From Hetaerina americana (taxonomy: Eukaryota > Arthropoda > Insecta > Odonata > Calopterygidae), in contig JAKTNV010000009.1 in NCBI GenBank assembly GCA_022747635.1, positions 68,842,407 through 68,906,406 of the forward strand: 64,000 nucleotides of DNA. The letters run 5' to 3'. Position 1 is the stretch's first letter, and each line of letters opens with the position of its first letter. Positions 13,556 through 24,000 of the stretch are shown in pieces. The notes under the pieces are model-generated. The model saw nothing but the letters and a program-made list of their open reading frames with translations, did no database searches and was not told the DNA's origin. Made by a program: the position numbers and the translations under genes.

Positions 13556-14035
13556 TCGCTTCCCAATTACATTCAGAACTAGGACAGCGTCCTCACTCAT
13601 TCTGGACCACGCTCGCCTGAGGCTCCTCTTTGGTGCCGGGATGCCACGTATAGGCGAAGGCGAGAGAAAGAACGAGAGATTCGGATAAACTCGTCTCGCA
13701 GGGACGAAGGAGGGAGAGGGAGCCCAAACGTGAGAGCGTACCGACGACTGTCGGGAGAGGAGGAGAGGGCGCAGAGAAGTCGGTGCCCGGAGCGACGGGC
13801 CTTTGGCGATGGATTCGGATTCTCCTCAGCTCATCAAGTCCGCCCTCCAAACACGGACGACGCCACAGAGGCCGCCGTCGCAGCATCCTCTCTATCTCTC
13901 CGAGAGAGCACGATAGAGGGAGTTTAAGCAGGACGGGAGGAAATAGGAGAAGCCGCCTGAGGCTTCGGAATGAGTTCTCTCGTAATCTCGCCTGCCTTCC
14001 TACATCGCGCCATTATAGGAGTGGTGCTAGGGTCA
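13556..14035. other. CpG-containing GC-rich block upstream of a purine island
   Basis: GC-rich but less strand-biased than the following island, with many CG dinucleotides. Short frames overlap on both strands. It could be a promoter-type CpG-rich block, but no linked exon was found. Confidence 0.35.
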
Positions 14036-14960
14036 GCAAGGAGGGAGGGGGGGTAGAAAGGTTTGGACGTTAGGAAAGAGGAAGCGAGGGGAGTCGGGAG
14101 GGCGATGCGGCCGTAGAAGCGCTCCTAAAACTCTCGTGTGATGGAGGGGAGGGGAATGGGAGGAGGTGGATCGGTGTGGGGTCGTTGGGACGCGTGGGGT
14201 AAGGGGTTTTATAAGGGTGTGCTGCGGAAGGAAAGAGGGGAGGTTCGGCGGCGGGTGGGGTTCGGAGAAAGGGGTGGGGTCGCACGGTTGGGTGAGGCTG
14301 GTCCGGTAAGGAGGGTGCGGTTCTGGAGTCTGGGTTCCCCGAAGGCCTAGAAAGAGAGAGAGGGATCGGATGGAGGGAGGAGTGGACCGGGGGTGAGGCA
14401 GAGGGGTACGTAAGAGCGAGCGAGGGGCAAGGGGTAATGTAACAAGGGGAGGTGGAGGAGGAGAAAAGAACTTCCCGAGCCCTATGAGAGAGATGAAGCG
14501 GCGGGCTGGGTAGAGGTGAAAGGGAAAAGATGGGGGTGAGTGAGAGAGGGGGATGGATGAGGGGGGCGTGGTAGGGGTTGGGGGGGTTAAAGGCAGGAGC
14601 AAGGGAGGGGGGGAAGACCAAGATCGCCATCACCATTACGGCCACAACCAGCTTCCCTGCAAGAGAAGGGAAAAACCCAGAGCAAGCACGGAGGCATGCT
14701 CCACTATAGGAGATGTATGGCTGGCGGAGTTGGCAAGGGAACGGTGAGGTTCAACTTCCCCTCTGCGTCTCCTCCCTCGCCGAAACCACCCCTTTGCCCT
14801 TGCCCACTGAAAAGCCTCCCTTAGTCCCTCCAGGGCAATAGCCCTAGCGCTTCATTCTCGTGCCCTTTCCACAGCCAAAAACCCTACTCTCCCTACACAC
14901 ACACACACGCACGAAGCTCACTTTTCCTCCTCCGCAAGTCCCTCCTCTCCCTCTTTCTCT
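14036..14960. repeat. Long AG island with G-quadruplex motif, switching to CT
   Basis: About 14036-14620 is almost pure purine on the plus strand and rich in G runs. After a mixed 130 bp, 14750-14930 is pyrimidine-rich and ends in a short (CA)n tract at about 14898-14909. Two antisense frames of about 190 codons (14033-14602 and 14070-14645) overlap in different phases and are Pro/Ser/Thr-rich, which marks them as low-complexity shadows. Confidence 0.7.
14548..14586 (+). other. Canonical G-quadruplex motif
   Basis: G runs at 14548-14552, 14561-14566, 14574-14577 and 14580-14586 are separated by loops of 8, 7 and 2 bases. This pattern can form an intramolecular G-quadruplex on the plus strand. 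Confidence 0.6.
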
Positions 14961-16459
14961 GTCTCACTATATATAATCCTTCTATAAAGAGAGTTCATTT
15001 CAGGAGCCATTTTGATTTCAGGAAACCTAGTCGTCCATATTTTATGAGAAAATCCAGTCCGTGTATGTCCGTCTGTTAAGAGTGCACGAGGGAGGCGTGG
15101 GAGTGTGTGGGAGGGAAGAGTAGAGGTGGGGGCGGATGGAAATGTTCCCGCTGCTCGTGGTGGTGGTTCCTTCTCTGCGGTCACGGGAATATAATTTAAG
15201 AAAAGATGGCCGGGGTCCTCGGGGGAAATGGGTCCCCTGTCCCCCTCGGCCCTGACTCTGACGTCCCCAGGATATACGCGATCTAAATCAGAGAGGCAAG
15301 TGAGCGGGGTGGGGGATAGGAATTATGGATGAAATCGGTTACGCCTAGATTGTTTAATCTAACTCGGCACTCGAAGAATGGGATAGGTAGTGGATTTCAA
15401 CTTCCGCTGCCATTTATTTCTCCTGTAACTCAGCCGAAGGGTTGAAAATTTTTCGTTTTCATTTAGCGCTTGACTAATGCGAGAATTGACGCATATTGAC
15501 ACACTTTGCAACACTAAAAAAGACAAAATCTAATTGCTATTTAACTGACATTGACAGTATACCGAAAGAAAAATTTTAATCGGGAGGTTGTCAATTTACT
15601 GCTTATTTATAAATTAAAAGTAAATATGAATGAAAACTATGCCAATTTTATTGAAGTAAAGATAAAATGGTTTATTTGTTCTAAAATAGCCACAGAGAGC
15701 TAATAATTATTTTTTAAATTTTTATAAATGTTGTTTTGATCTTTTTACTTAATTTGGTAGGTAGTTCCAAATTATTTATTAACCCTTTATACTTTTCTTA
15801 AATATGCAGAGTTAACGATGTTTTCAAGTTATACACCAGCTAATCTAAGCTAAATCTTACTGCTTCAATTTGATGTCCATAACAAACTTTTTTTGCAAAT
15901 AATATGTGCTGTTGTTTTTAATTTAGGGAGAATAAAGGTTAGTATTTTCCCTAGTCCCTATTTATGTTCATGCCATATGGGGAGGGTTCCCCTACCCACC
16001 CACGGCCCCCTTCCTTCCTTTACCCCCAACTCAGTCATGGATAAGGGTCATTTAACTATGTTTAGTATTAGGTTCACAAAATCAGTGAACATTCAATCCA
16101 GCATATACTATCTCCTCTTTTATAAAACGAAGCCCATCTTTGTTTTTTCGGTAAAAAATCATGCAGTGCTCTTGAAGCTCAAATATTTAAGCTCACTTGG
16201 TTTAAATATCCTTTCCGAGGAACCAAACCATCCCAACAACCACCACGGACATGGAAATCTGATATTGTTAATACGGATATTCTCATGAAAGCCCACGTTC
16301 CTCGGTCGTCAATTTCCTTGGCACTTGGATCTTCGGATCTTATCAGAGGGCTTTAGGTGCGTCCGAAATTCATAGCGCATGCAGCACGCCGCCCTCAGAA
16401 ATTTATCCCTTGCTCAAAAAAGCGCTCCTTAATTCACCAATCTATATGTAAGGTGTCCA
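14961..16459. other. Mixed then AT-rich non-coding stretch
   Basis: 14961-15320 is of balanced composition and 15330-15950 is AT-rich. A short C-rich patch lies at about 15955-16030. The frame at 15893-16288 (131 codons) shows no recognisable domain. Confidence 0.45.
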
Positions 16460-16935
16460 TTTAATTTCATGTCTCCCTGTTGGTTTTGGTGCACAATCTC
16501 CTGCACCTCTCCCCCGCCCACCTTCCCCCCCCCAACCAGCCCAACCATCCTCCCGACCCCAGCCGCCCCCCTCCCGTCCTTGCCCCAGGCTATCTCTTCA
16601 TTTCATCTTAAACTCCAGCTTTTTATCATCCACCCACCCTTTGCTCCACCCCTTCCACCTCACTCTTTCCTTTCCCAACATCCCTCCGCAACAAAAAAGA
16701 ACGCTTCCCGAAGCGTCCTCCCCTCTCTTGTCACCCTTGAAAAAAAATCTCCGAGCACAATCCACGGGCTGAGAATACGTCTCTAATCCTCAAGCGCCTT
16801 CCCACACCACCCGCCCAACTCCGTTCCCCTACCCACCCACGCCCCCCCCCTTTCCTCCTTCCTTCCTGAACCCCAATACCTGCGCATTCTTCCGCCGTGC
16901 GTCCTCTCACCCGACGACGCCTTCCACCTTATTTA
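16460..16935. repeat. Polypyrimidine island
   Basis: Strongly C/T-rich on the plus strand, especially 16495-16720 and 16795-16900, with several C7-C9 runs. The frame at 16469-16786 is a Pro/Ser/Thr-rich translation of this tract and is not a credible gene. Confidence 0.7.
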
Positions 16936-17781
16936 CACCGTCTCCAAATCTCGACCGCCAGACTTTATCTCGGATAGGTTGAAGTGGAAATAATCCGAAA
17001 AGAACACGATAAAAAGTGAATGGAAGAATTGGCCTATATACAGTTGTCATACGTAATTTTTATCCACCCTAGAGCTATTATCTGTAAGGGCAATGACGTA
17101 AATCGGCATTGGAATCTTCTTGTTTTAACGTACAATAATGCGGGAATGTTTCAACGGACTTCCATAAATAAGAATACGTGTTTCGCACTTCATTACATTT
17201 ATACTGCCTCGATACATTTTAAATATATCAATGTATTTTATGGTCTCAATAAAATTCATTTTCCTTCATCTATATGATGAATGATATTGCCTGACAAAAG
17301 GGATATCTTAATAAAATAGGTTTAATTACGGGATAATTCGAGATTAGTAGCCATTGCGTCACATGTCCCCCTCTTCCCCTTAAATTACTTTCAACTTGAC
17401 ACGTTTGAATGGAAAGCACGACGCAGGCAGTACTTCCGCGCGTTTGCGTAAAATATCTGTTTTTTTTATATAATCTTATATTCTATTTTTTTCATTGAAG
17501 TCAAATTCAATTTTTATTCACATAGGGAATTGTTCCAGTGGATTATACAGAAATAGGTCGTCTTTACCGTTAAATCGAAAACCGGCAGAATAATCATGAT
17601 AATGATATAGAAGGTGATTCATCTGGGTCAATTCTACTCTGAGCAACTTGCGTCCAAAATTTTCGCATATTAGCATTTAATTCCGTAGTCTACATTTAAG
17701 CGGAAGCTTAAGATATTTTAAGTATGAACATTTCTTTAGGTTACTTCAGTTCCATTTTATGTTCAATATTATCTGCAAAAC
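16936..17781. other. AT-rich non-coding stretch
   Basis: Nothing recognised. Confidence 0.5.
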
Positions 17782-17834
17782 ATCCATCGCTTTAGTTAAT
17801 GGTTTCCGGCGTGACTTTATGGAATCGATTCATC

Positions 17835-18009
17835 TTGGAAATGAAAAATAATAACCTTGTGATTCCACAGGATTTTTATTGTGATACGACCCGGGTTTCG
17901 ACGTTCATCGTCATCTTCGGCACCTGAAGATGACGTTGAACGTCGAAACCCGGGTCGTATCACAATAAAAATCCTGTGGAATCACAAAGTTATTATTTTT
18001 CATTTCCAA
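17835..18009. mobile_element. Near-perfect 175-bp foldback element
   Basis: The left arm 17835-17918 is complementary to the right arm 17926-18009 over 84 bp with only two mismatches and no indels. The two arms are separated by a 7-nt spacer. A 12-bp direct repeat (ATCCATCGCTTT) lies outside, at 17782-17793 and 18012-18023, and may be a target-site duplication of a slightly larger unit or coincidence. The right arm holds a hammerhead-like module (17924-17956) and its mirror lies in the left arm. Short blocks are shared with the foldbacks at 52.0 and 62.3 kb, so this looks like a repeat family. It has no coding capacity. Confidence 0.85.
17924..17956 (+). ncRNA. Hammerhead-ribozyme-like motif
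   Basis: CTGAAGA (17924-17930) fits the hammerhead CUGANGA word. One extra T is followed by a stem (GACGT 17932-17936 with ACGTC 17940-17944), then GAAA (17945-17948). A tiny stem III pairs ACC (17948-17950) with GGT (17953-17955), and a GTC triplet ends at 17956, where cleavage would fall. Stem I looks weak. The extra base before stem II departs from the canonical core, so activity is uncertain. The palindrome places a mirrored copy on the minus strand. Confidence 0.3.
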
Positions 18010-18023
18010 AAATCCATCGCTTT

Positions 18024-18739
18024 GTTGTCCATTTAATGTCACTATTCTTTCTTATCAGTTAGATTGCACAATAAGCACTCAATGCATTATTAGCCACTCA
18101 CAGGCAAATGTTTTCTGCTATTGTTGATAATATTGCTTTTCAAAGAATTACATTTTTGTTAAGCATATGTCCATTACTGTATTTTTTATTCGACAATATG
18201 CTAAATTAATACAATCTTTGTTCACTGAAATCAAATGAATTCTTGTAAGCACTCACTTCGTTATTTAAGGGAACTGATAGGATATTCCTACGCTTTGAAC
18301 ACAGAAATGCTGACTGCAATTTTAGGTTTCTAGATATAACAAAAAACGAAAACGAAGAAATAAAACAAACGTAAGACACGCTATGTTTCAATTAATTTTA
18401 GTAGGAGACAAAAAAACAGGAAAACACTACAATGAACTCGATGCATACCCCATCTATTGAGATCGCACACAAAGCTCTGTGGATTTCAGGATTTAATTTA
18501 TGAAGTGTCTCTGAAAGAGACTTAACTTTTAAATCTCAATTATTATGTCATTCATTCCCTCTCCTCTTTTCATATGGATTCCTTCTTTTTTGTTCATGAA
18601 ATAAAATTAATCATAAACTGTGGGAAAACTGAAATAGTGTAATTTATAAACTTTGTTTACAATAAAATATATCGCAATTCTCGGGAAGTCGACAACTTGT
18701 CTCATCACCGTCGTCCACTGTCTCCGATAGATTTCTCTT
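18024..18739. other. AT-rich non-coding stretch
   Basis: Nothing recognised. Confidence 0.5.
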
Positions 18740-19400
18740 GAACTACTCCCATCTCTGGATTCCAATCCTCGGAGCCTATAGCCTTTGCTCATCCCCACGT
18801 TCACACACTCCGTCCCTTCCTCCTTTGCTTCCTACTTCATTTCCCTCACCTCCTCTCGCACGCCTCCCTCTCCCTCCCCCCGCACCGCCTCCCATCCCCC
18901 TCGGCCAACTCCCTCATTTCCTCTTTGTGGTCTAAGGGGATCTCCCCTAACTCCCTCCCACCCTTCCACTGCCCTCCCCTCCATTCATCCCCTCCCTCCC
19001 CTCTTTCTCCCTCTCGCAGCTCAAACTCCCGCCGCCGCCCCGTCACCCCCCACCCCCTCCCGTCCCTCCGGCACGTCTCTTAGTGGACCTTTGGGTCCAG
19101 CCCCCTTACTGTACAACGGTGGCCGAAAAATATCATCCCGGAGTAGCTGCCAGGCTCTCATGGAAAATTCATTCCGAGACTGAAATCTGCACTCAGTGCC
19201 TTCCGCGGCGTGCACTAGAAGGGCTCTTGTATGGAGGTCTCGGCCCATCCCACACTCCTTCCTCTCTTCTTCCTTCTTCGCGTCTCTCTCCGGCTCTTTT
19301 CCTTCCTTCAACGCTCCGCCTGTTGTTTCTACTTTGGACTGCGTTCCTCGTCCATATTCTTACATTGTATTTCCTTTCTTTCTCTCTCACGTAGGATTTA
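18740..19400. repeat. Polypyrimidine island in two blocks
   Basis: About 18790-19070 and 19225-19400 are strongly C/T-rich on the plus strand, separated by about 150 bp of balanced sequence. All frames here are Pro/Ser/Leu- or Arg/Glu/Gly-rich low-complexity translations in several phases. Confidence 0.7.
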
Positions 19401-19854
19401 GCACTTCGCCGTTAGTCACTTGACTCATGCACTATTCACCACTCTTTCAAATATCTTATAAATGCCCCACAATCAATCGAAGAAAAGACAAGATTAATTT
19501 GTCAACCCTATTACATTAATCATAAAAGCACGATGCATTCACTCAAGAGTATCTCTTTTGAATGTTACACGATTAGAATATATGATCATAGCAATTTTCA
19601 AGATGTGAGTAGTAGCATAAAATGCTATGTTTGACCTCATTTTGAGAATTTTATTTTAATTATTCATTTCAGTAAATGCGACGTAAATTTTAGTGATCAA
19701 TATCATTCCCTATATAGACTATACAAATAAAAATTTTTAGTTCATATTACTTATATTTGACTAAGTGGAGAATCAGGTCAGCGATAAATGAAAAAATTAC
19801 TGAAATGGAGTGCCAACATTATTATCAAACCACTGCTATCAATTTGAAAGTCAG
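19401..19854. other. AT-rich non-coding stretch
   Basis: Nothing recognised. Confidence 0.5.
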
Positions 19855-20096
19855 TTGGTCAAGGTAGGGATCGCCCAAAGCTAAACCCAATGGCGTGCGA
19901 AAGTCAAGCATCATAATTTTAATGCGGCCAGTTCCTTCTCTATACCACTGGTGTTTTCTCACGAAGATCTAGTACCCAAATCACCTAACCTGCGTGAAGC
20001 TGAGATTTTTCGAAGGTGTTCTCGGGAATCGAACCCGAGTTCCACAGTCAGTGGACCAGTGTTCAAATGAATGGACTACCACGTCCCGTATTCTAA
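19855..20096 (-). mobile_element. SINE family B, copy 1 (tRNA-derived)
   Basis: Reading the minus strand, a tRNA-like head contains an intact B-box-type word (GGTTCGATTCC at about 20026-20036). A body follows that contains GGGTACTAGATCTTCGTG, then a GAACTGGCC block and a tail, all shared with copies at 38.8 and 41.7 kb. Order and orientation match those copies. The tail is diverged and the 3' boundary (near 19855) is approximate. I could not fix a target-site duplication. It is a non-autonomous pol III retroposon and has no protein. Confidence 0.75.
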
Positions 20097-20984
20097 AAAG
20101 ATAATCTATTTTCTTGCAAATTTCCAGAGAGTCCACGTCCATAAAAATGTTCAGAAACTTCCTTTTCAATGTAAAATCTCTGTTGGCCTTCGGTTGTATT
20201 TGTAAACACTTTCAATCCCAAAGTTGTCGTAATAACATTCCGGAATATGTTACACAGTTTATTGTCACCCTTTTCCCATATATTACATGGGAAATCAAAT
20301 AAGTAAATGTTATTACGTACGCTTAACGAATATACGATATGTAGCAATATACTTCCTCTTCTATATAAGGATTTCATTCCCTATTTTATTTTTCAAGGAG
20401 CCAGTAGTTTATTGGGCTGCCATATTGAGTATGGTTTTGATGGGGCACTCGCCCTTAGATTGAGCGTAGCACTACTGTAGTTGTGTTGCGTGCAATTTTT
20501 TAATGCCAGTTATCTCATCATGGTTTACCGATTACGATATTACGACTGGGGTTTGTGGAAACTCTCTTTATTTATTGTCATCTGAAACACCTTCACTTTT
20601 TCTCCCTTCTATGCTTCCATTTAACATTCTATTAATATCTCAGTTAATATGAAACGTATGCATACCTCTAAGATAATATTTCTCCCAAGTACTTAATCCG
20701 TCTAATCAAGTTTCTCCCAACAATTTTCTTTCTCGTTACTTCCATAGTTGGAACTAATTTGTTTGCCTTCCTTCCGCTAGCGTGTTTTTCTCCAATTCTT
20801 TATTTACTTTTTTGAAATATCCATTCTACGCTCAATCTCTTTTCTCGAAAATGACTACTTTCTTTGAGTGCATATTGGAGAATATCTTTTGTTCATTATG
20901 AGGCACCTCTGGTTTAGCCCCTGCATTGCGATTATGACCTCGAAGGACTGCAAGATGCGAGGAGTAGTTTGGCGCAACTATGAC
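20097..20984. other. AT-rich non-coding stretch
   Basis: Nothing recognised. Confidence 0.5.
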
Positions 20985-21640
20985 CGAGCAAAAAAGTTTT
21001 TTCCTCGGTCTCCTTGGCCGTCACCGCCGTCTGTTTCGTCCCCACGCTTTCAATTCTCTCCTCCCCCCTCTGCCCCGCTCACTCCTTCCTAACGTTCCGT
21101 TTGTGCCCCCCCCCCCACTCTTGCACACTCCTTACCGGCCTCAAACGCCTCCTGGCCGATTCCTCATTATGACCCTTTCCTCTCTCGAGCACTCCCCGTC
21201 GCAGAGGACACCCCCGCCGACCACGCTGCCCACCCCCTTGTCCCTCCCACTCCCTTTTATCTTCTTCGCCCGCTCCTCCTCCTCCGACCCCGTCCGACGC
21301 CAACGTCATTCTCTTTCTCTCCCTCAAACCCTCAGGAACCCTAAGAGGAGGGAGGGCGGAGGCTGTAGGTGACTTGGTCCCACGTGATGGATCCTCTCGG
21401 GGTTCAGAATTCTGATTAGGTCTCTCTCTCTCTCTCTCCAGTTTTCCTGCTCCCCTCCCTCCTTCCTTCCTTTCTCTGAAGCACTCACTCTCTCTTCCAC
21501 CTCCCACCCCACCTCTCCACGCGCCGACAATCGCACACTTCCTCTCGAGCCTCTTTTCTCCGCACAGCCCTCGAGAGCGGGACTAAGTGTCTCTCAACGG
21601 CGAGGAAACGCAAGAGAAAGTGATGAGGCGTGCTTTTGAA
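20985..21640. repeat. Polypyrimidine island with (TC)9 tract
   Basis: About 20990-21340 is C/T-rich, with a C11 run at 21106-21116. A (TC)9 tract lies at 21421-21438 and a C/T-rich edge at 21440-21520, followed by CpG-containing mixed DNA to 21640. Antisense Arg/Glu/Gly-rich frames (21079-21507) are low complexity. Confidence 0.65.
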
Positions 21641-22205
21641 GTTGGAACTCTCTCGAGCAAGGAAGTGTGAATTTGATCCGTAGAAATTGCAGTGAAGTTA
21701 ATTAATGAAACGTTAGTAAAAAAATAATGATTATATTAAATGTTACCCCAAAAATCGTTTGCCTCATTTACGTAATGGTGATTGTATCGCAACTTCCTAT
21801 ATAATTTACCTTGTCGATTTTGTTAGAGTTTCTTCGGTTTTTACCTATGGCAATAATACGAGCTAGCTTTTAAGCGTTCCAGATAAACGCGGACATTCTC
21901 ATATGTGTGTTTAGAGCAGTTTTTCGAGCAAATTACCGAAAATAAATACATAACTTAAATGAATTAAACTTAATATGTACATTCTTAGCAGAATTTATTT
22001 CTATGCATTATTAAACACATGTTACGAGTTTTATTTGTATTACTCAATTTTTAATGTGTTATAACGGCGTAATTTTGGCTTATTGCCGATTCCTAACAAT
22101 ATATATTTTACTAATGATTAACTCTATTTATATCTTAATTTCTGTATAGAAATTTTCATGGATGTCATTTTTGGGCTTTTCACGACTTGAAAATAAAAAA
22201 AAAGA
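21641..22205. other. AT-rich non-coding stretch
   Basis: Nothing recognised. Confidence 0.5.
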
Positions 22206-22207
22206 CA

Positions 22208-22390
22208 GTTGGATCCATACTGCTACCGGAAATTACCGTCGTGTAGGTGGGCAGGCAGATGGACAACTGTTTTGCCCCCAGTTCTGGAGGCGTCTTCAGG
22301 TGGAAGGAGGCTTCCAGGACGGGGGGGCGAAAGAGATGTCCATCAACTCACCAACGCGGCGGTAATTCCCGGCAGCAGCATGGATCCATC
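22208..22390. mobile_element. Imperfect hairpin (foldback/MITE-like) element
   Basis: The outer arms 22208-22244 and 22354-22390 are inverted repeats. In the first 33 positions the differences are few and mostly transitions. Pairing continues inward with bulges: GATGGACA near 22258-22265 with TGTCCATC near 22337-22344, and GCCCCC at 22274-22279 with GGGGGC at 22323-22328. The apical loop is near 22291-22310. The whole unit is therefore one long imperfect hairpin in GC-balanced DNA inside AT-rich flanks. No other copy is seen in the window. Confidence 0.7.
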
Positions 22391-24000
22391 AGATAGACGT
22401 CGCGGAAGCCTAAGGAATAAAATAGACAGTTATTATACTCAAATTCATATTTGCCTCCTAAAATGGCACGTTTCGAAGATTACGCGCTAATTCGATGTCT
22501 TATCAAGTTATTTGCAACAATATATTCCAACAAAAATATCACGATTCCTTCAGTGCTACTAATTTATTCAAATTTGTCTAACTTATGAACTTTCTTCCAC
22601 GTTTGCGAGCAAGCATCAACCCATTGACCCTATAGTTTTAGCCAAGTTATTTGATTGTTAATATCTAAGTGCTACAACTATTTTAAATCAACCTCTGTTT
22701 ACTTGTAAGTTAAACTTTTATGTCAAATATTCAAGTTAGTATTGATATATTTGCAATGATAAAACAAAGCTTATCTTAGTCAGTCTTGCGTGCTATTATG
22801 GAGTGCATTTTTTATTTAGTTTATTTGGGTTTTAAATTTAATTAATTCAATTAAATCCAGTCACGTACCTTGGGTCAAAAATTTAAGTGGAATAAAATAT
22901 CTTCTATCCAAAAAGCGGATGAGGCAAGGCAAAGACGAATGCCATACCGTCTACGCTCTCGAGAATTTTTTGCCCACGGAGCTAGCCAAGAGCACTATAT
23001 CTTCTGCACAAGACAGGTCGGAGGTATTCCCTAAAGTCCAGAAATCCCTCGTATATGCATATACATATACGAGGGTGGAAAAAATATATTTTCTGATCCG
23101 ATCTGGAGCGGAAATCTTAAAACACGAAAGGGACCGTGAGTTAGGGGGGACTTTGGGCTAAACTCCCAGTGGATCCAGGGGAAAAAAGTCGACGGGCTAC
23201 TTGAAAAGTCAAGGGTTTTAGAGGAAGGGATGGAATCGAAGATTAGAGCGGAGGAAAAGAAGAAACCGGTTGAAATTGTAACAAAAGCCCTTAAGGAGAT
23301 ATTTTACCTAGCTTTCAGGTATTTTCCAAGCAATTGATCCTGAGGGATAAAATTTTCATAAATGTTTTTAAGTAATAGAAGCCATGAGTAATAAATTTCA
23401 GGCAATAGTTATTATGAACGATTGAGTACAAAGCATTTCGACAGCGTCAATGCTATTTAAAACCAATCACAAAACTTTTTTAAAAGTTTAAGATACCTCA
23501 GATAAATTTTAGTCATCAAGTATTCAAAATAATTTAATATCATCATCCCTAGAGGAATGAATAACTATCTTCAACCTTCTGTAATAAAATAAAACTCATC
23601 AATTAGATATAATATTTTAGCGTGCTCGAAAGCCATTAAAATTTATTCATTATATTTCGCTGTGTGGGCATTGGGAAAATGTTATAAAGGGTTATCGAAG
23701 ATCCCTGCATAGAAACTCTTCAATCCGTATCATAATCCTGTGTAATTAAGTAAGGAGATATTATACAATCCGAATGCACATAATCCTACCGTACAATTTA
23801 AATAAGACCGTAAGTAAACGTAAGGGAGAACATGAGAGGAGTAAAAACCCAACTGTTTCATGTTAGGTGCTCTGGAGACCACCGCAGCTGAATCCTCTTC
23901 AATTTTTTTCGAGGCAATTACGCAGATTTACTCAAAAGATATATAAGATTCCAGAGCTGCCCGGGGAAACCAAAAGCTAATGCACAGGATTTTTGCTCCC
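22391..24000. other. AT-rich non-coding stretch
   Basis: AT-rich except for a short GC-balanced patch at about 22920-23260, which includes the perfect small hairpin at 23046-23075. No gene recognised. Confidence 0.5.
23046..23075. repeat. Perfect 12-bp hairpin
   Basis: CCCTCGTATATG (23046-23057) and CATATACGAGGG (23064-23075) are exact reverse complements around a 6-nt spacer. Function unknown. Confidence 0.85.

Noticed and set aside
14033..14645. Two antisense frames of about 190 codons
   Set aside because: They overlap in different phases over a polypurine tract and translate as Pro/Ser/Thr-rich low complexity. Long frames are expected where one strand lacks the A/T needed for stops.
20026..20096. 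Possible tRNA gene on the minus strand
   Set aside because: The B box is good, but no full cloverleaf with acceptor-stem pairing is apparent, and the sequence continues into the SINE B body shared with other copies.
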